In this document: positions 1 to 8,915 of the stretch, piece after piece
How positions within the stretch are numbered: the stretch's first letter is position 1
How the letters are laid out: each line of letters begins with the position of its first letter
Assembly (NCBI GenBank): GCA_900466875.1
Contig: UBNQ01000037.1
Coordinates: 21,019 to 85,018 of the forward strand
DNA from: Hyphomicrobiales bacterium
GTDB taxonomy: Bacteria; Pseudomonadota; Alphaproteobacteria; Rhizobiales; Rhizobiaceae
Length of the DNA stretch: 64,000 bases
Direction: 5' to 3'
Made by a program: the position numbers and the translations under genes
Notes under the pieces: model-generated
Told to the model about the DNA's origin: nothing
What the model saw: the letters and a program-made list of their open reading frames with translations, nothing else
Database searches by the model: none

Positions 1-62
1 AGGGTTTGGGAGGGGACTTTGCGGACAAATGCCGCGCAATCATTACAGCCGGAAGCAGCCAG

Positions 63-2135
63 TTACTTCCGCTTCTCGAACCCGCCCTTGGCCGCAGGCT
101 TCTTCTTGAAAGGCTTGTCGCCATCGGCCTTTGCAAACGGCTTGTCGCCAAACGCCTTCTTCTTGAACGGCTTATCGCCAGAAGGCTTGTCGCCTGTCTT
201 CTTGGCGAAGTCGCCCTTCGGCTTTTCGCCCCAGACGTCGTCGTCCATGCGGCGTTCGGCGCTGGCCTTTTCGCCTTTCGGCTTCCAGTCCTTGCGCGGT
301 CCGTCGCTGAACGACTTTTCGCCATCCTTGAACGGCTTCTTTTCACGGAAAGGCTTGTCGCCAAACGGCTTGTCGCCGCGCGGGCCATCCTTGCGGAAAC
401 CGTCCTTCTTCGGACCATCCTTCCACGGCTTGTCCATCCGCGGGCCGTCGCGCTTGGTAAAGCCCTCGTCATCCGTGCCGCGGGAGAACTTGGAAAAATC
501 CGGTGCGGCGTCGAGACGCGTCACGCGAATGCCGCGCTCCATCGTCTTGTCCTTGCCGAGCTTGGCCATGAACTTGTCGGCATGCGCTTCGGCAATTTCG
601 ACAAAGGTCTCGTCGGCCTGCATCTTGATCGCACCGATCTCGTTCTTGCTGAGATCGCCGCTTTTGCAGATCATGGGGATCAGCCAGCGCGGTTCGGCGC
701 GCTGCTTGCGGCCGACCGACAGCGAGAACCACACAGCCGGACCGAAATCGCCGCGCGGCGTCAGCGGCCGCGAAGCCGGATCGCCCTGCGCGCCGTCACG
801 CGGCTTGCGTGCTTCGAGCGATACGACGCTGACATCTTCCGGCGCGGAATTCTTGCCGCGATAGAGCGACACGAAAGCGCGTGCAAGCCTTTCCGCATCG
901 AAACGTTCGATGAGCTTGGCGATCAGCGCCTGTTCGTCCTCGTCCGTCGTCACCTCGGTGAAGATCGGATCGGCAAACAGCCGCTCTTCGTCACGCACCG
1001 TCACCTCGTCGGCAGACGGCGGGTTTGCCCAGGTCGGCTCGATCTTGGCGCCGAACAGAAGGCGCTCTGCCTTGCGGCGCTGGGTCACCGGCACGATCAT
1101 CGCGCTGACGCCCTTGCGGCCCGCACGGCCGGTACGGCCGGAACGGTGCAGCAGCGTTTCCGAATTGGTCGGAAGATCCGCATGGATAACGAGTTCCAGC
1201 CCCGGCAGGTCGATGCCGCGGGCGGCAACGTCGGTCGCAATGCAGACGCGGGCACGGCCGTCGCGCATGGCCTGCAGCGCATGGGTGCGCTCGTTCTGCG
1301 TCAGCTCGCCCGAAAGCGCCACGACGGAGAAATTGCGGTTGGAAAGCCGCGAGTGCAGATGGTTAACGGCCGCACGCGTCGAGCAGAACACGATCGCATT
1401 CGGCGATTCGTAATAACGCAGCACGTTGACGATGGCGTTTTCACGGTCGGACGGGGTCACCAGCAGGGCGCGATAGTCGATATCGACATGCTGCTTCTGT
1501 TCGGCGGCCGTCGCGATGCGCACGGCATCGCGCTGGTAGCTCTTCGCCAGCTTGGCGATCGCGGCCGGGACGGTGGCCGAGAACATCAGCGTGCGGCGCG
1601 TGTCAGGTGCGGATTCGAGGATGAATTCCAGGTCCTCGCGAAAACCGAGATCGAGCATCTCGTCGGCCTCGTCGAGAACCGCGACGCGGATCTCCGACAT
1701 ATCAAGCGCGTTGCGGCGAATATGATCGCAGATACGGCCCGGCGTGCCGACAACGATATGCGCGCCACGCTCCAGCGCCCGGCGCTCGTTGCGGATATCC
1801 ATGCCGCCGACGCAGGACGTGATCACGGCACCGGCTTCGGCATAAAGCCAGTCGAGCTCGCGCTTCACCTGCATGGCAAGTTCGCGGGTCGGCGCAATGA
1901 CGAGTGCGAGCGGCGCTGCGGCACGGCCAAAACTGTCGCGATCTTCAAGCAGGGTCGGCGCCATGGCGATGCCGAAGGCCACCGTCTTGCCGGAGCCCGT
2001 CTGGGCGGAAACCAGCGCGTCGGCGGTCGTGAGCGCCGGGTCCAGCATGGCCAGCTGAACGGGGGTCAGCGTCTCGTAACCACGCTTCTGCAAAGCCTTC
2101 GCGATCGCCGGAACGGCGCCGTTGATATCGGTCAT
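63..2135 (-). CDS. DEAD-box ATP-dependent RNA helicase with DbpA-type RNA-binding domain and basic tail
   Basis: ATP-driven RNA unwinding enzyme of about 690 residues, expected to act in the cytoplasm on ribosome assembly or mRNA. The Q-motif region (TPVQLAML), Walker A (AQTGSGKT, near residue 45), the LDEAD box, MFSAT and HRSGRTGRAG are all readable in order, so both RecA-like domains are complete. Residues of about 470-550 resemble the DbpA/CsdA RNA-binding fold. The last 130 residues are low-complexity and made of repeated KDGPRKD, GDKPF and KPFKD units, as in many rhizobial DeaD-like proteins. An ATG at 2135 follows directly on a TTG at 2138; no strong ribosome binding site separates them, so the start is uncertain by one codon. 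Which of DeaD, RhlE or DbpA it corresponds to is not resolved here. Confidence 0.93.
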   Translation of the reverse strand: MTDINGAVPAIAKALQKRGYETLTPVQLAMLDPALTTADALVSAQTGSGKTVAFGIAMAPTLLEDRDSFGRAAAPLALVIAPTRELAMQVKRELDWLYAEAGAVITSCVGGMDIRNERRALERGAHIVVGTPGRICDHIRRNALDMSEIRVAVLDEADEMLDLGFREDLEFILESAPDTRRTLMFSATVPAAIAKLAKSYQRDAVRIATAAEQKQHVDIDYRALLVTPSDRENAIVNVLRYYESPNAIVFCSTRAAVNHLHSRLSNRNFSVVALSGELTQNERTHALQAMRDGRARVCIATDVAARGIDLPGLELVIHADLPTNSETLLHRSGRTGRAGRKGVSAMIVPVTQRRKAERLLFGAKIEPTWANPPSADEVTVRDEERLFADPIFTEVTTDEDEQALIAKLIERFDAERLARAFVSLYRGKNSAPEDVSVVSLEARKPRDGAQGDPASRPLTPRGDFGPAVWFSLSVGRKQRAEPRWLIPMICKSGDLSKNEIGAIKMQADETFVEIAEAHADKFMAKLGKDKTMERGIRVTRLDAAPDFSKFSRGTDDEGFTKRDGPRMDKPWKDGPKKDGFRKDGPRGDKPFGDKPFREKKPFKDGEKSFSDGPRKDWKPKGEKASAERRMDDDVWGEKPKGDFAKKTGDKPSGDKPFKKKAFGDKPFAKADGDKPFKKKPAAKGGFEKRK

Positions 2136-2280
2136 CAATCTTGTCTTTCGGAATGTACCGCGCCTGCTGGCGCCATGGCTGCAACGATCGCAGCCGAACG
2201 TTTGCGCCGTCCCTATAGGGTAAGCTGCAAAAAGTCAAAGGATGGGTGAGTTGCACGGGAGGCGCATATATCGAAATGAG

Positions 2281-2598
2281 CTATGCTGATTTGATAATAG
2301 TATGGTCGGCACCGCAATTTGCGCAGCACTTGCCGGGAAATGCCCGTTGCGGCAACCAACTCACTTTGTCAGTTCGAAAGAGCGATATGGTTTTGCGTCG
2401 ACTGAAGATAGAGACCCCACACGTCCGGCATTTAAACCAAAACAGCACAGGCAAACCATGGGCCAGCCAAATAATGGAGCCAACCACCTGTCCCGGAATG
2501 CCGTAAATCCGCGTGAGATAAGACAGCCAGAAGGTTGACGTGATAAAAACGAACAACGTCCATCCGACGTATAGCCAAGACTTTTGATAGAGTGACAT
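2281..2598 (-). CDS. small membrane protein with two CxxC pairs
   Basis: Hypothetical protein of 105 residues, not recognised as a named family. Two hydrophobic segments follow the N-terminus (residues about 6-25 and 33-50). The cytoplasmic part carries CRTC and, near the end, CCANCG, so a single zinc-ribbon-like metal site built from two cysteine pairs is plausible. The ATG at 2598 was chosen because an in-frame upstream extension to 2685 lacks hydrophobic or conserved character. Codon use is less G+C-biased than in the flanking genes. It lies alone between the helicase and cysA. Confidence 0.55.
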   Translation of the reverse strand: MSLYQKSWLYVGWTLFVFITSTFWLSYLTRIYGIPGQVVGSIIWLAHGLPVLFWFKCRTCGVSIFSRRKTISLFRTDKVSWLPQRAFPGKCCANCGADHTIIKSA

Positions 2599-2674
2599 CA
2601 GATTGCAGCCTAATCCTATGACACCATCTACCGCTGCTTGGTCACGATCCGCAAGCCGGCGAAGCGTTGAGGTC

Positions 2675-3694
2675 TTACACCGCAAACACCTTCGCTCTTC
2701 TCAAAGTCACGAACCCCTGTTCCCCAGCCTTCACCACCCTCTCCGGCTCCACATCAAACTCCAGTGCCTCACCGGCACCCGTCGTCGCCAGTACGCGACG
2801 GCCATCCGCCCGGTCGAGAACTCGGCTGATCGTCGCCGCAATTCCCGGCCCTTCATCGGACCAGTCGATATCGCTCGGCCGCGCATAAAGCTCGCCCCTG
2901 CCATCAGCCACACCCGCAGCCTCGACGGAAAGCCCCCCGACATAAGCCCGGCCATCCCGCACCTGCGCCGCAATCACATTCGCATCGCCGAGAAATTTCA
3001 TCACGAAGGCCGATTTCGGATCGCGGCACACCTCTTCCGGCGTCCCCTGCTGCACGATCTGCCCATCCTTCAGGATCACCACCCGGTCAGCCAGATCGAG
3101 CGCCTCCTCCTGATCGTGGGTGACGAACAGCGTGGTGATCCCGAGTTCCGAATGAATCTCGCGCAGCCAGCGGCGCAAGTCGCGCCGCACATTGGCATCG
3201 AGCGCCCCGAAAGGCTCGTCGAGCAACAACACTTTCGGATCGACCGAAAGAGCACGCGCCAGCGCCACGCGCTGCCGCTGCCCGCCGGAAATCTGTGCAG
3301 GGAAACGATCCCCGAGACCTTCCAACCGCACCAGCCGCAACAGGTCGCTCACGCGGCTCTCGATCGCCGAGCGGTCGCGCTTTACCTTCGACACCTTCAT
3401 GCCGAAAGCGATATTGTCGGCCACCGTCATATGCGGAAACAGCGCATAGTGCTGGAAGACGAAACCGACGCCGCGATCGCGAACCGGAATGTCGGTCGCA
3501 TCCTGGTCACCGAAATGGATCGCGCCGCCATCGGCATATTCCAGCCCTGCCACCATGCGCAGTATCGTGGTCTTGCCTGAGCCGGATGGGCCCAGAAGCG
3601 CAACCAACTCGCCGCTCTCGATATCGAGCGACACGCCCTTGACGGCCTGAAAGCTCTCGAAGGTTTTGACGACGTTTTCGAGATGGATCTTCAT
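2675..3694 (-). CDS. cysA: sulfate/thiosulfate ABC transporter ATP-binding protein CysA
   Basis: ATPase subunit of the sulfate/thiosulfate importer, at the cytoplasmic face of the CysTW permease. About 339 residues with Walker A GPSGSGKTTIL, signature ISGGQRQRVALARALS, Walker B VLLLDEPFGALD and the H-loop segment FVTHDQEEA. The C-terminal 100 residues form a TOBE-like regulatory domain. The ATG at 3694 overlaps the cysW stop by 4 bases (ATGA), which indicates translational coupling, and gives the usual family N-terminus MKIHLENV. It is the last gene of a four-gene operon with the order binding protein, cysT, cysW, cysA. Confidence 0.95.
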   Translation of the reverse strand: MKIHLENVVKTFESFQAVKGVSLDIESGELVALLGPSGSGKTTILRMVAGLEYADGGAIHFGDQDATDIPVRDRGVGFVFQHYALFPHMTVADNIAFGMKVSKVKRDRSAIESRVSDLLRLVRLEGLGDRFPAQISGGQRQRVALARALSVDPKVLLLDEPFGALDANVRRDLRRWLREIHSELGITTLFVTHDQEEALDLADRVVILKDGQIVQQGTPEEVCRDPKSAFVMKFLGDANVIAAQVRDGRAYVGGLSVEAAGVADGRGELYARPSDIDWSDEGPGIAATISRVLDRADGRRVLATTGAGEALEFDVEPERVVKAGEQGFVTLRRAKVFAV

Positions 3695-4569
3695 GATGTT
3701 TTCTCTGCCGGATTTTCGGTTTTGCTGACGCGGCCCGCACCCTGGCGCTCGAGCGCCACCTTGGCGATGATGGTGAAGACGGCGATCAACGCCAGGATCG
3801 AGGCGGCGGCAAAAGCACCGGTCGCATTGTAGTCGTGATAGAGCAGTTCGATATGCAAAGGCAGCGTATTGGTCTGGCCGCGGATATTGCCGGACACGAC
3901 CGAAACCGCACCGAATTCGCCCATGACACGGGCATTGCAAAGGATCACGCCGTAAAGCAGCGCCCATTTCACATTCGGCAGCGTCACCGAAAAGAAAGTG
4001 CGCCAGCCGGACGCGCCGAGCGAGGTCGACGCCTCTTCCAGATCCCGCCCCTGCGCCTGCATCAGCGGGATCAGTTCACGCGCGACAAAAGGTGCGGTGA
4101 CGAACATCGAGGCGATGATGATGCCCGGAACGGCAAACAGGATCTTGATGTCATGCGCATCGAGCCACGGCCCGAACAGGCCCTGCAGCCCGTAGACGAA
4201 CAGATAGGCGACACCGGCAACGATCGGCGATACGGAAAACGGGATCTCGATCACAACGAGCAGAAACCGCTTGCCCCGGAAATCGAACTTGGTGATCGCC
4301 CAGGCGGCGGCAATTCCGAAGACGGTATTGATCGGCACAGCAATCAGCGCCGCCAGCACCGTCAGCATCACCGCATGCAGCGTATCGGGATGCACGACCG
4401 TATCGCGATAAAGCTGCCAGCCCTTCGAAAAGGCCTCGACGCCGATAATGACCAGCGGCGCGAGGATGACGAAGGCGACGAGCACGAAAACGATGCCGAT
4501 CAGCGAACGGCGAAACAGCGGGGCATCACCGACGCGCGGCGGCTTGCGGCGAGTGGAAACTGTGCTCAT
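3691..4569 (-). CDS. cysW: sulfate ABC transporter permease CysW
   Basis: Inner-membrane permease of the sulfate/thiosulfate importer, 292 residues with about six membrane spans. The EAA loop that docks with the ATPase is visible as DLEEASTSLGASGWRTF. It starts three bases after the cysT stop and overlaps cysA by four bases, so cysT, cysW and cysA are almost certainly one transcription and translation unit. Length and order match CysW proteins of other Proteobacteria. Confidence 0.94.
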   Translation of the reverse strand: MSTVSTRRKPPRVGDAPLFRRSLIGIVFVLVAFVILAPLVIIGVEAFSKGWQLYRDTVVHPDTLHAVMLTVLAALIAVPINTVFGIAAAWAITKFDFRGKRFLLVVIEIPFSVSPIVAGVAYLFVYGLQGLFGPWLDAHDIKILFAVPGIIIASMFVTAPFVARELIPLMQAQGRDLEEASTSLGASGWRTFFSVTLPNVKWALLYGVILCNARVMGEFGAVSVVSGNIRGQTNTLPLHIELLYHDYNATGAFAAASILALIAVFTIIAKVALERQGAGRVSKTENPAEKTS

Positions 4570-4572
4570 GGC

Positions 4573-5397
4573 TTATCCCTTCACCGTATAACGCAGCGCC
4601 CGCGCCTGCAGCCAGTTGGTGACGGCAAGCATGAAGAAGGCGGCCAGCAGCAGCACGGAGGCGATCGCAGCAGCAGCCTGATAGTCGTATTCCTCCAGCC
4701 GGATGAAGATCAGCAATGCGGTGATTTCCGTCGACATCGGCTGATTACCGGCAATGAAGATGATCGCACCGAATTCGCCGAGGCAGCGGGCAAAGGACAA
4801 GGACACGCCGGCGAGAAGTGCCGGGGCCAGAAGCGGCAGGATGACCTTGCGAAAGATCGTCCAGTCCGATCCGCCGAGCGATTGCGCCGCCTCTTCCAGC
4901 GCCGGATCGAGATCCTCCAGCACCGGCTGCACCGTACGCACGATGAACGGCAGCGAGGTAAAACACATGGCAATCATGATGCCGATCGGCGTATAGGCGA
5001 CCTTGATGCCGAACCCTTCCAGTACCGAGCCGAACCAGCCGCTATTGGCAAACAGCGCGGTGAGCGCAATGCCGGCAACGGCGGTCGGCAGCGCAAACGG
5101 CAGATCTACCACCGCATCGACGATCCGCCTGCCGGGAAACCGATAGCGTGTGATCACCCAGGCAAGCGCCAGACCGAAAAACAGGTTGAAGGTCGTGGCG
5201 CCAAGCGCCGAAAGCACCGTGACGCGATAGCTCGCCATCGAGCGTGACGACGAAACGATCCGCCAGTAATCTTCGAACCCCAGGCTCGCGGCCTTGAATG
5301 CCAGTGCCGCCAGCGGCAGCACGACGATCAGGCCGACATAAAACAGGGTCACGCCCAGGGATAGCGGCAGGCCGGGCAGGACATTGCGTCGTCTCAC
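4573..5397 (-). CDS. cysT: sulfate ABC transporter permease CysT
   Basis: Second permease of the sulfate/thiosulfate importer (CysT, also called CysU), 274 residues with six predicted spans and an EAA loop (DPALEEAAQSLGGSDW). The start is a GTG at 5397 (VRRRNV) preceded by an AAGGAA-type ribosome binding site about nine bases away. It follows the binding-protein gene by 235 bases, and that gap is filled by a palindromic repeat element, so the two parts of the operon may be processed or expressed at different levels. Confidence 0.94.
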   Translation of the reverse strand: MRRRNVLPGLPLSLGVTLFYVGLIVVLPLAALAFKAASLGFEDYWRIVSSSRSMASYRVTVLSALGATTFNLFFGLALAWVITRYRFPGRRIVDAVVDLPFALPTAVAGIALTALFANSGWFGSVLEGFGIKVAYTPIGIMIAMCFTSLPFIVRTVQPVLEDLDPALEEAAQSLGGSDWTIFRKVILPLLAPALLAGVSLSFARCLGEFGAIIFIAGNQPMSTEITALLIFIRLEEYDYQAAAAIASVLLLAAFFMLAVTNWLQARALRYTVKG

Positions 5398-5471
5398 GCG
5401 GTCGGTTCCTTATAACATGGCAAAACCCGGTGGATGGAAATCCGCCGGGTGGATACAGCAATTCGTGGCAT

Positions 5472-5589
5472 CCCTCATCCCTGTGCTTGTCACAGGGATC
5501 CAGCCGACGCGCGTCTGCGCGGCGAAAGGAGCTTTTCCAGCCCAAGGACTTGGGCTGGCTGGATTCCTGTGACGAGCACAGGAATGAGG
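5472..5589. repeat. palindromic intergenic repeat, family A, copy 1
   Basis: A 118-base element whose ends form a long imperfect inverted repeat: CCCTCATCCCTGTG at the left and CACAGGAATGAGG at the right, with an internal hairpin around CCCAAGGACTTGGG. Two further copies in the opposite orientation lie at 49454-49572 and 53050-53189. It sits between the sulfate-binding-protein gene and cysT, so the transcript would fold into a stable stem within the operon. Confidence 0.85.
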
Positions 5590-5632
5590 AAGTGGAGATG
5601 GCAGCCTAGCGCGAAAAGCTGCTGCCGAGCAA

Positions 5633-6616
5633 TCAACGGCTGCCGTAAAGCTTGTCGAGCGTGCCACCTGACGCAAAATGCTCGGACTGGATCTTGCTCC
5701 AGCCGCCGAACACGTCATCGACCTTGACGAGGCGAACCTCGGGAAACTCGCTCTTGAATTCGGAAGCGACCTTTTCGTTATGAACGCGATGGCCGAATTC
5801 GGCAGCGATCTTCTGGCCTTCTTCCGTATAGAGGAAGTCGAGATAGCTCTTGGCGAGCGCTTCGGTGCCGTGCTTCTTGGCAACCTTGTCGACAACCGCA
5901 ACCGGGAATTCCGCAAGCAGGCTGACGGACGGGATGACGCTTTCAACCTTATCCTTGCCGAACTGCTTTTCGATGCCGCGGGTTTCAGCCTCGAACGTGA
6001 TCAGCACGTCGCCCTGGCCGCGCTCGACAAAGGTCGTCGTTGCCGCACGACCGCCGGTATCGAAGACCGGGACGTTGTCAAAGATCTTGGTGATGTAAGC
6101 TTCGACCTTTTCCTGATCGTCCTTGTACTCCTCCTTCGCCCATGCCGTGGCGGCGAGATAGGTGTAGCGCGCATTGCCCGAAGTCTTGGGATTCGGGAAG
6201 ACGGCATGCACATCGTCACGGGCGAGATCGGCCCAGCCCTTGATGTTCTTCGGGTTGCCGGCGCGCACCAGGAAGGCCGGGAAGGAATAGAAGGGCGAGG
6301 CATTGTTCGGGAACGCCTTGGTCCATTCCGGAGAGACAAAACCGTTCTTTGCGAGGAAATCGATATCGGTCGACTGGTTGAAGGTCACCACGTCAGCCTC
6401 AAGCCCTTCGACGATAGAACGCGCCTGCTTCGACGTGCCGGCATGCGACTGGTCGATGGTGACGCCCGGATGGCCCTTCACGAAGGCTTCGTTGACGGCA
6501 ACGAACAGCTCGCGCGCAACGTCGTAGGAAGCGTTGAGAAGCTTCTGCTCCTGCGCCATTGCCGGCTGGACGAACAGTGCCGCAATGGCGGTACCGAGAA
6601 TGAGGAGGCGTTTCAT
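5633..6616 (-). CDS. periplasmic sulfate/thiosulfate-binding protein
   Basis: Substrate-binding protein that delivers sulfate or thiosulfate to CysTWA; about 327 residues with an N-terminal signal peptide (MKRLLILGTAIAALF, predicted cleavage after AMA). The family landmark LNASYDVARELF follows the signal, and GDVLITFEAE lies in the second lobe. The ATG at 6616 has a good GGAGA ribosome binding site seven bases upstream, whereas an extension to 6640 would spoil the signal peptide. It is the first gene of the sulfate operon. Sequence alone does not separate Sbp (sulfate) from CysP (thiosulfate) preference. Confidence 0.93.
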   Translation of the reverse strand: MKRLLILGTAIAALFVQPAMAQEQKLLNASYDVARELFVAVNEAFVKGHPGVTIDQSHAGTSKQARSIVEGLEADVVTFNQSTDIDFLAKNGFVSPEWTKAFPNNASPFYSFPAFLVRAGNPKNIKGWADLARDDVHAVFPNPKTSGNARYTYLAATAWAKEEYKDDQEKVEAYITKIFDNVPVFDTGGRAATTTFVERGQGDVLITFEAETRGIEKQFGKDKVESVIPSVSLLAEFPVAVVDKVAKKHGTEALAKSYLDFLYTEEGQKIAAEFGHRVHNEKVASEFKSEFPEVRLVKVDDVFGGWSKIQSEHFASGGTLDKLYGSR

Positions 6617-6926
6617 CAGGTGTCTCCGGAAATTGGCCACGAATTTGAATGTGGGCGAAAACTATCGGCACCCAGCTAAAACCGCGAGGAATTGCCCTCC
6701 TCCGCCTGACCCGGACTTAGAATTTCCGTCCATTTTTCGCCATATTTGGCAATGGTTATGCCCGACCGTGCGTTTCGCCCTGCCGCGACAAGAAATCGGT
6801 TCCAGCTGGCCAGACTGGTCTGGTGAAGCGGAGCGCAACCGTATAGGACCGGATTGCAGCCCTCCTGCCTTCCGCGACAGCCCGGCTCGCCTTTTTATCC
6901 GCATTCATTGCCGAAGTCGTCGCACC
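6617..6926. other. divergent intergenic region with no gene seen
   Basis: This 310-base stretch separates the leftward sulfate operon from the rightward DMT transporter and must hold both promoters. A long reading frame runs into the transporter from the left but has no family features. I could not identify a CysB-type operator or a riboswitch. Confidence 0.5.
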
Positions 6927-7793
6927 ATGAAAAACAAGAGCATTGGCTATGTCTACGTTCTGCTGGCCATAACCATTTTTGCCGCGCAGGACGGATTTTC
7001 AAAGTTCCTCGCGGAAAAATATCCGGTCATCGCCTTCACGATGATCCGCTTCTGGGCCTTTGCCGCCTTCGTCATCCTGTTTGCCGCCGTCTCGCCCGGC
7101 GGATTGCGCCAGGCCTTCGTCACCCGCCACCCTTTCCTGCAGATGCTGCGCGGCCCGCTTCTGATGCTCGAAATCATCCTCGTGGTTTACGCCTTCACCG
7201 CGGCCGGTCTCGCCATGACACAGGCGATCATGCAGGCGACGCCGCTCATCATCACGGTCCTTTCGATCCCGCTTCTGGGCGAAAAGGTAGGCTGGCGGCG
7301 TGGTGTCGCCGTGCTCGTCGGCCTCATCGGCGTGCTGGTCATCCTCAATCCGGGCGGCATCGAGTTCGGCACCCACCTCATCTGGCCGCTCGCCGGCGCA
7401 TTCGCCTTCGGTCTCTACGGCATCGCCACCCGTGCGGTCGGTCGCGAGGATACCGCAGTCACCAGCGTTCTTTATACAGGCGTCTTCGGCGCCATCGCCG
7501 CCACCGCGATCGGTGTCTTCTACTGGACACCGATCGCCACGCAGGACTGGCCGGCCCTGATCGCGCTCTGCATCTGCGGCGCGCTCAGCCATTTCTTCCT
7601 GATCAAGGCCTATGGCATTTTGAGCGCGGTCGAAGTCCAGCCGCTCACCTATCTGCAGATCGTCCTCAGCGTCGGCGTGGCCACCTTCTTTTTCGGCGAG
7701 ACGATCACAGGGAACATGGTGGTCGGTGCGGTAATCGTCGTTGCGGCCGGGCTGTTCACCGTCTGGCGGGAACACAGGCTCGGGATCAAGTAA
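6927..7793 (+). CDS. EamA/DMT-family membrane transporter
   Basis: Inner-membrane transporter of the drug/metabolite superfamily, 288 residues with about ten membrane helices arranged as two EamA repeats. The family hallmarks are a helix ending in PVIAFTMIRF and the LGEKVGWRRG / FFGETITGNM segments at the end of each repeat. Members usually export amino acids or metabolites; the substrate cannot be read from sequence. The ATG at 6927 places the first helix directly at the N-terminus. The gene stands alone, divergent from the sulfate operon. Confidence 0.88.
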   Translation: MKNKSIGYVYVLLAITIFAAQDGFSKFLAEKYPVIAFTMIRFWAFAAFVILFAAVSPGGLRQAFVTRHPFLQMLRGPLLMLEIILVVYAFTAAGLAMTQAIMQATPLIITVLSIPLLGEKVGWRRGVAVLVGLIGVLVILNPGGIEFGTHLIWPLAGAFAFGLYGIATRAVGREDTAVTSVLYTGVFGAIAATAIGVFYWTPIATQDWPALIALCICGALSHFFLIKAYGILSAVEVQPLTYLQIVLSVGVATFFFGETITGNMVVGAVIVVAAGLFTVWREHRLGIK

Positions 7794-7890
7794 GAGCGCC
7801 CTCTGTTGACGACTATCCGTGGCGATACGGGGACGCCATTTGATATCGGAAAGTAATTCTATCTTAAGCGGCAAAATCTAGTCTGGTTGC

Positions 7891-8907
7891 ATGACCAGAA
7901 CAGAGCTGTCCGTCGTCGTTCCCTGCTTCAATGAAGAAGCTGTACTGGAAGAGTTTTCCGGGCGGATGTCGCGGGCCTGCGCCGCGGTCACGCAGGACTA
8001 TGAAATCGTTTTCGTCGATGACGGGTCCTCCGATCGCACATGGCCTCTCATCGAGATGCTGTCGCAAAAAGATCCCCGCATCGTCGGCGTGCAGCTCTTC
8101 CGCAATCACGGGCACCAACTGGCAGCCACGGCAGGGCTTTCACTTGCAAGGGGCGAGCGCGTTCTTCTGATCGACGCCGACCTGCAGGATCCGCCGGAAT
8201 TGCTGCCGTCCATGGCAAGGCTCATGGACGAGGGGTTTGACGTCGTTTACGGGAAGCGCATCGCGCGTGCCGGTGAAACCACCTTCAAACGGCTGACCGC
8301 ATCGGTCTTCTACCGCCTGCTGAACAGGCTCTCGTCGGTTCCGATCCCGGAAGACACAGGCGATTTCAGGCTGATGGCCCGTCCGGTCGTCGATATCCTC
8401 AACGGCATGCCCGAAAGGCACCGCTTCATCCGCGGCATGGTCAGCTGGATCGGCGGACGGCAGGCGGCCTTCCCTTACGCACGCGATGCCCGTTTTGCCG
8501 GCGAGACCAAATATCCGCTGCGCAAGATGATCTCGCTTGCCATCGACGCCCTGACCAGTTTTTCCACCAAACCTTTGCGCGCCGCCGTCTGGCTCGGCCT
8601 CATGTCGTCGCTTTTCGCCTTCGCCATCCTCTTTTACGCCGTCTTCCAATGGGCCGCCGGCAATGTCGTTCCGGGCTGGGCAAGCTCCGTCGTCGCGATC
8701 TCATTCTTTTCCGGCACGCAGCTCTTCGTCATGGGAGTCTTCGGTGAATATCTCGGGCGCGTTGTTCAGGAGGTGAAGGGGCGGCCTCTATTCACCATCG
8801 GCAAGATCTGCCGCAACGACGCCAACGCGGAACTTTCGGGCGATATAGAGAGCCTGCGCAAAGCCGTGACCGACTATCCGCGGTCGGAAAAACGCATTTC
8901 TCGCTAG
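7891..8907 (+). CDS. family 2 glycosyltransferase, polyprenyl-phosphate sugar transferase type
   Basis: Transfers a sugar from a nucleotide donor to a polyprenyl phosphate, as in the GtrB/ArnC/DPM1 group; 338 residues. The catalytic domain starts with LSVVVPCFNEE, contains FVDDGSSD and the DADLQDPPE segment (donor and metal binding), and ends in two membrane helices at residues about 230-285. It is followed after eight bases by a multi-spanning membrane protein, the usual arrangement for a lipid-linked sugar donor and the enzyme that uses it. The acceptor and sugar are unknown. Confidence 0.9.
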   Translation: MTRTELSVVVPCFNEEAVLEEFSGRMSRACAAVTQDYEIVFVDDGSSDRTWPLIEMLSQKDPRIVGVQLFRNHGHQLAATAGLSLARGERVLLIDADLQDPPELLPSMARLMDEGFDVVYGKRIARAGETTFKRLTASVFYRLLNRLSSVPIPEDTGDFRLMARPVVDILNGMPERHRFIRGMVSWIGGRQAAFPYARDARFAGETKYPLRKMISLAIDALTSFSTKPLRAAVWLGLMSSLFAFAILFYAVFQWAAGNVVPGWASSVVAISFFSGTQLFVMGVFGEYLGRVVQEVKGRPLFTIGKICRNDANAELSGDIESLRKAVTDYPRSEKRISR

Positions 8908-8915
8908 GAGCCAGC

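Noticed and set aside
6-2249. Long open frame on the plus strand opposite the helicase
   Set aside because: It lies entirely antisense to a complete DEAD-box gene, has no family motifs and reflects the G+C-rich third positions of the real gene.
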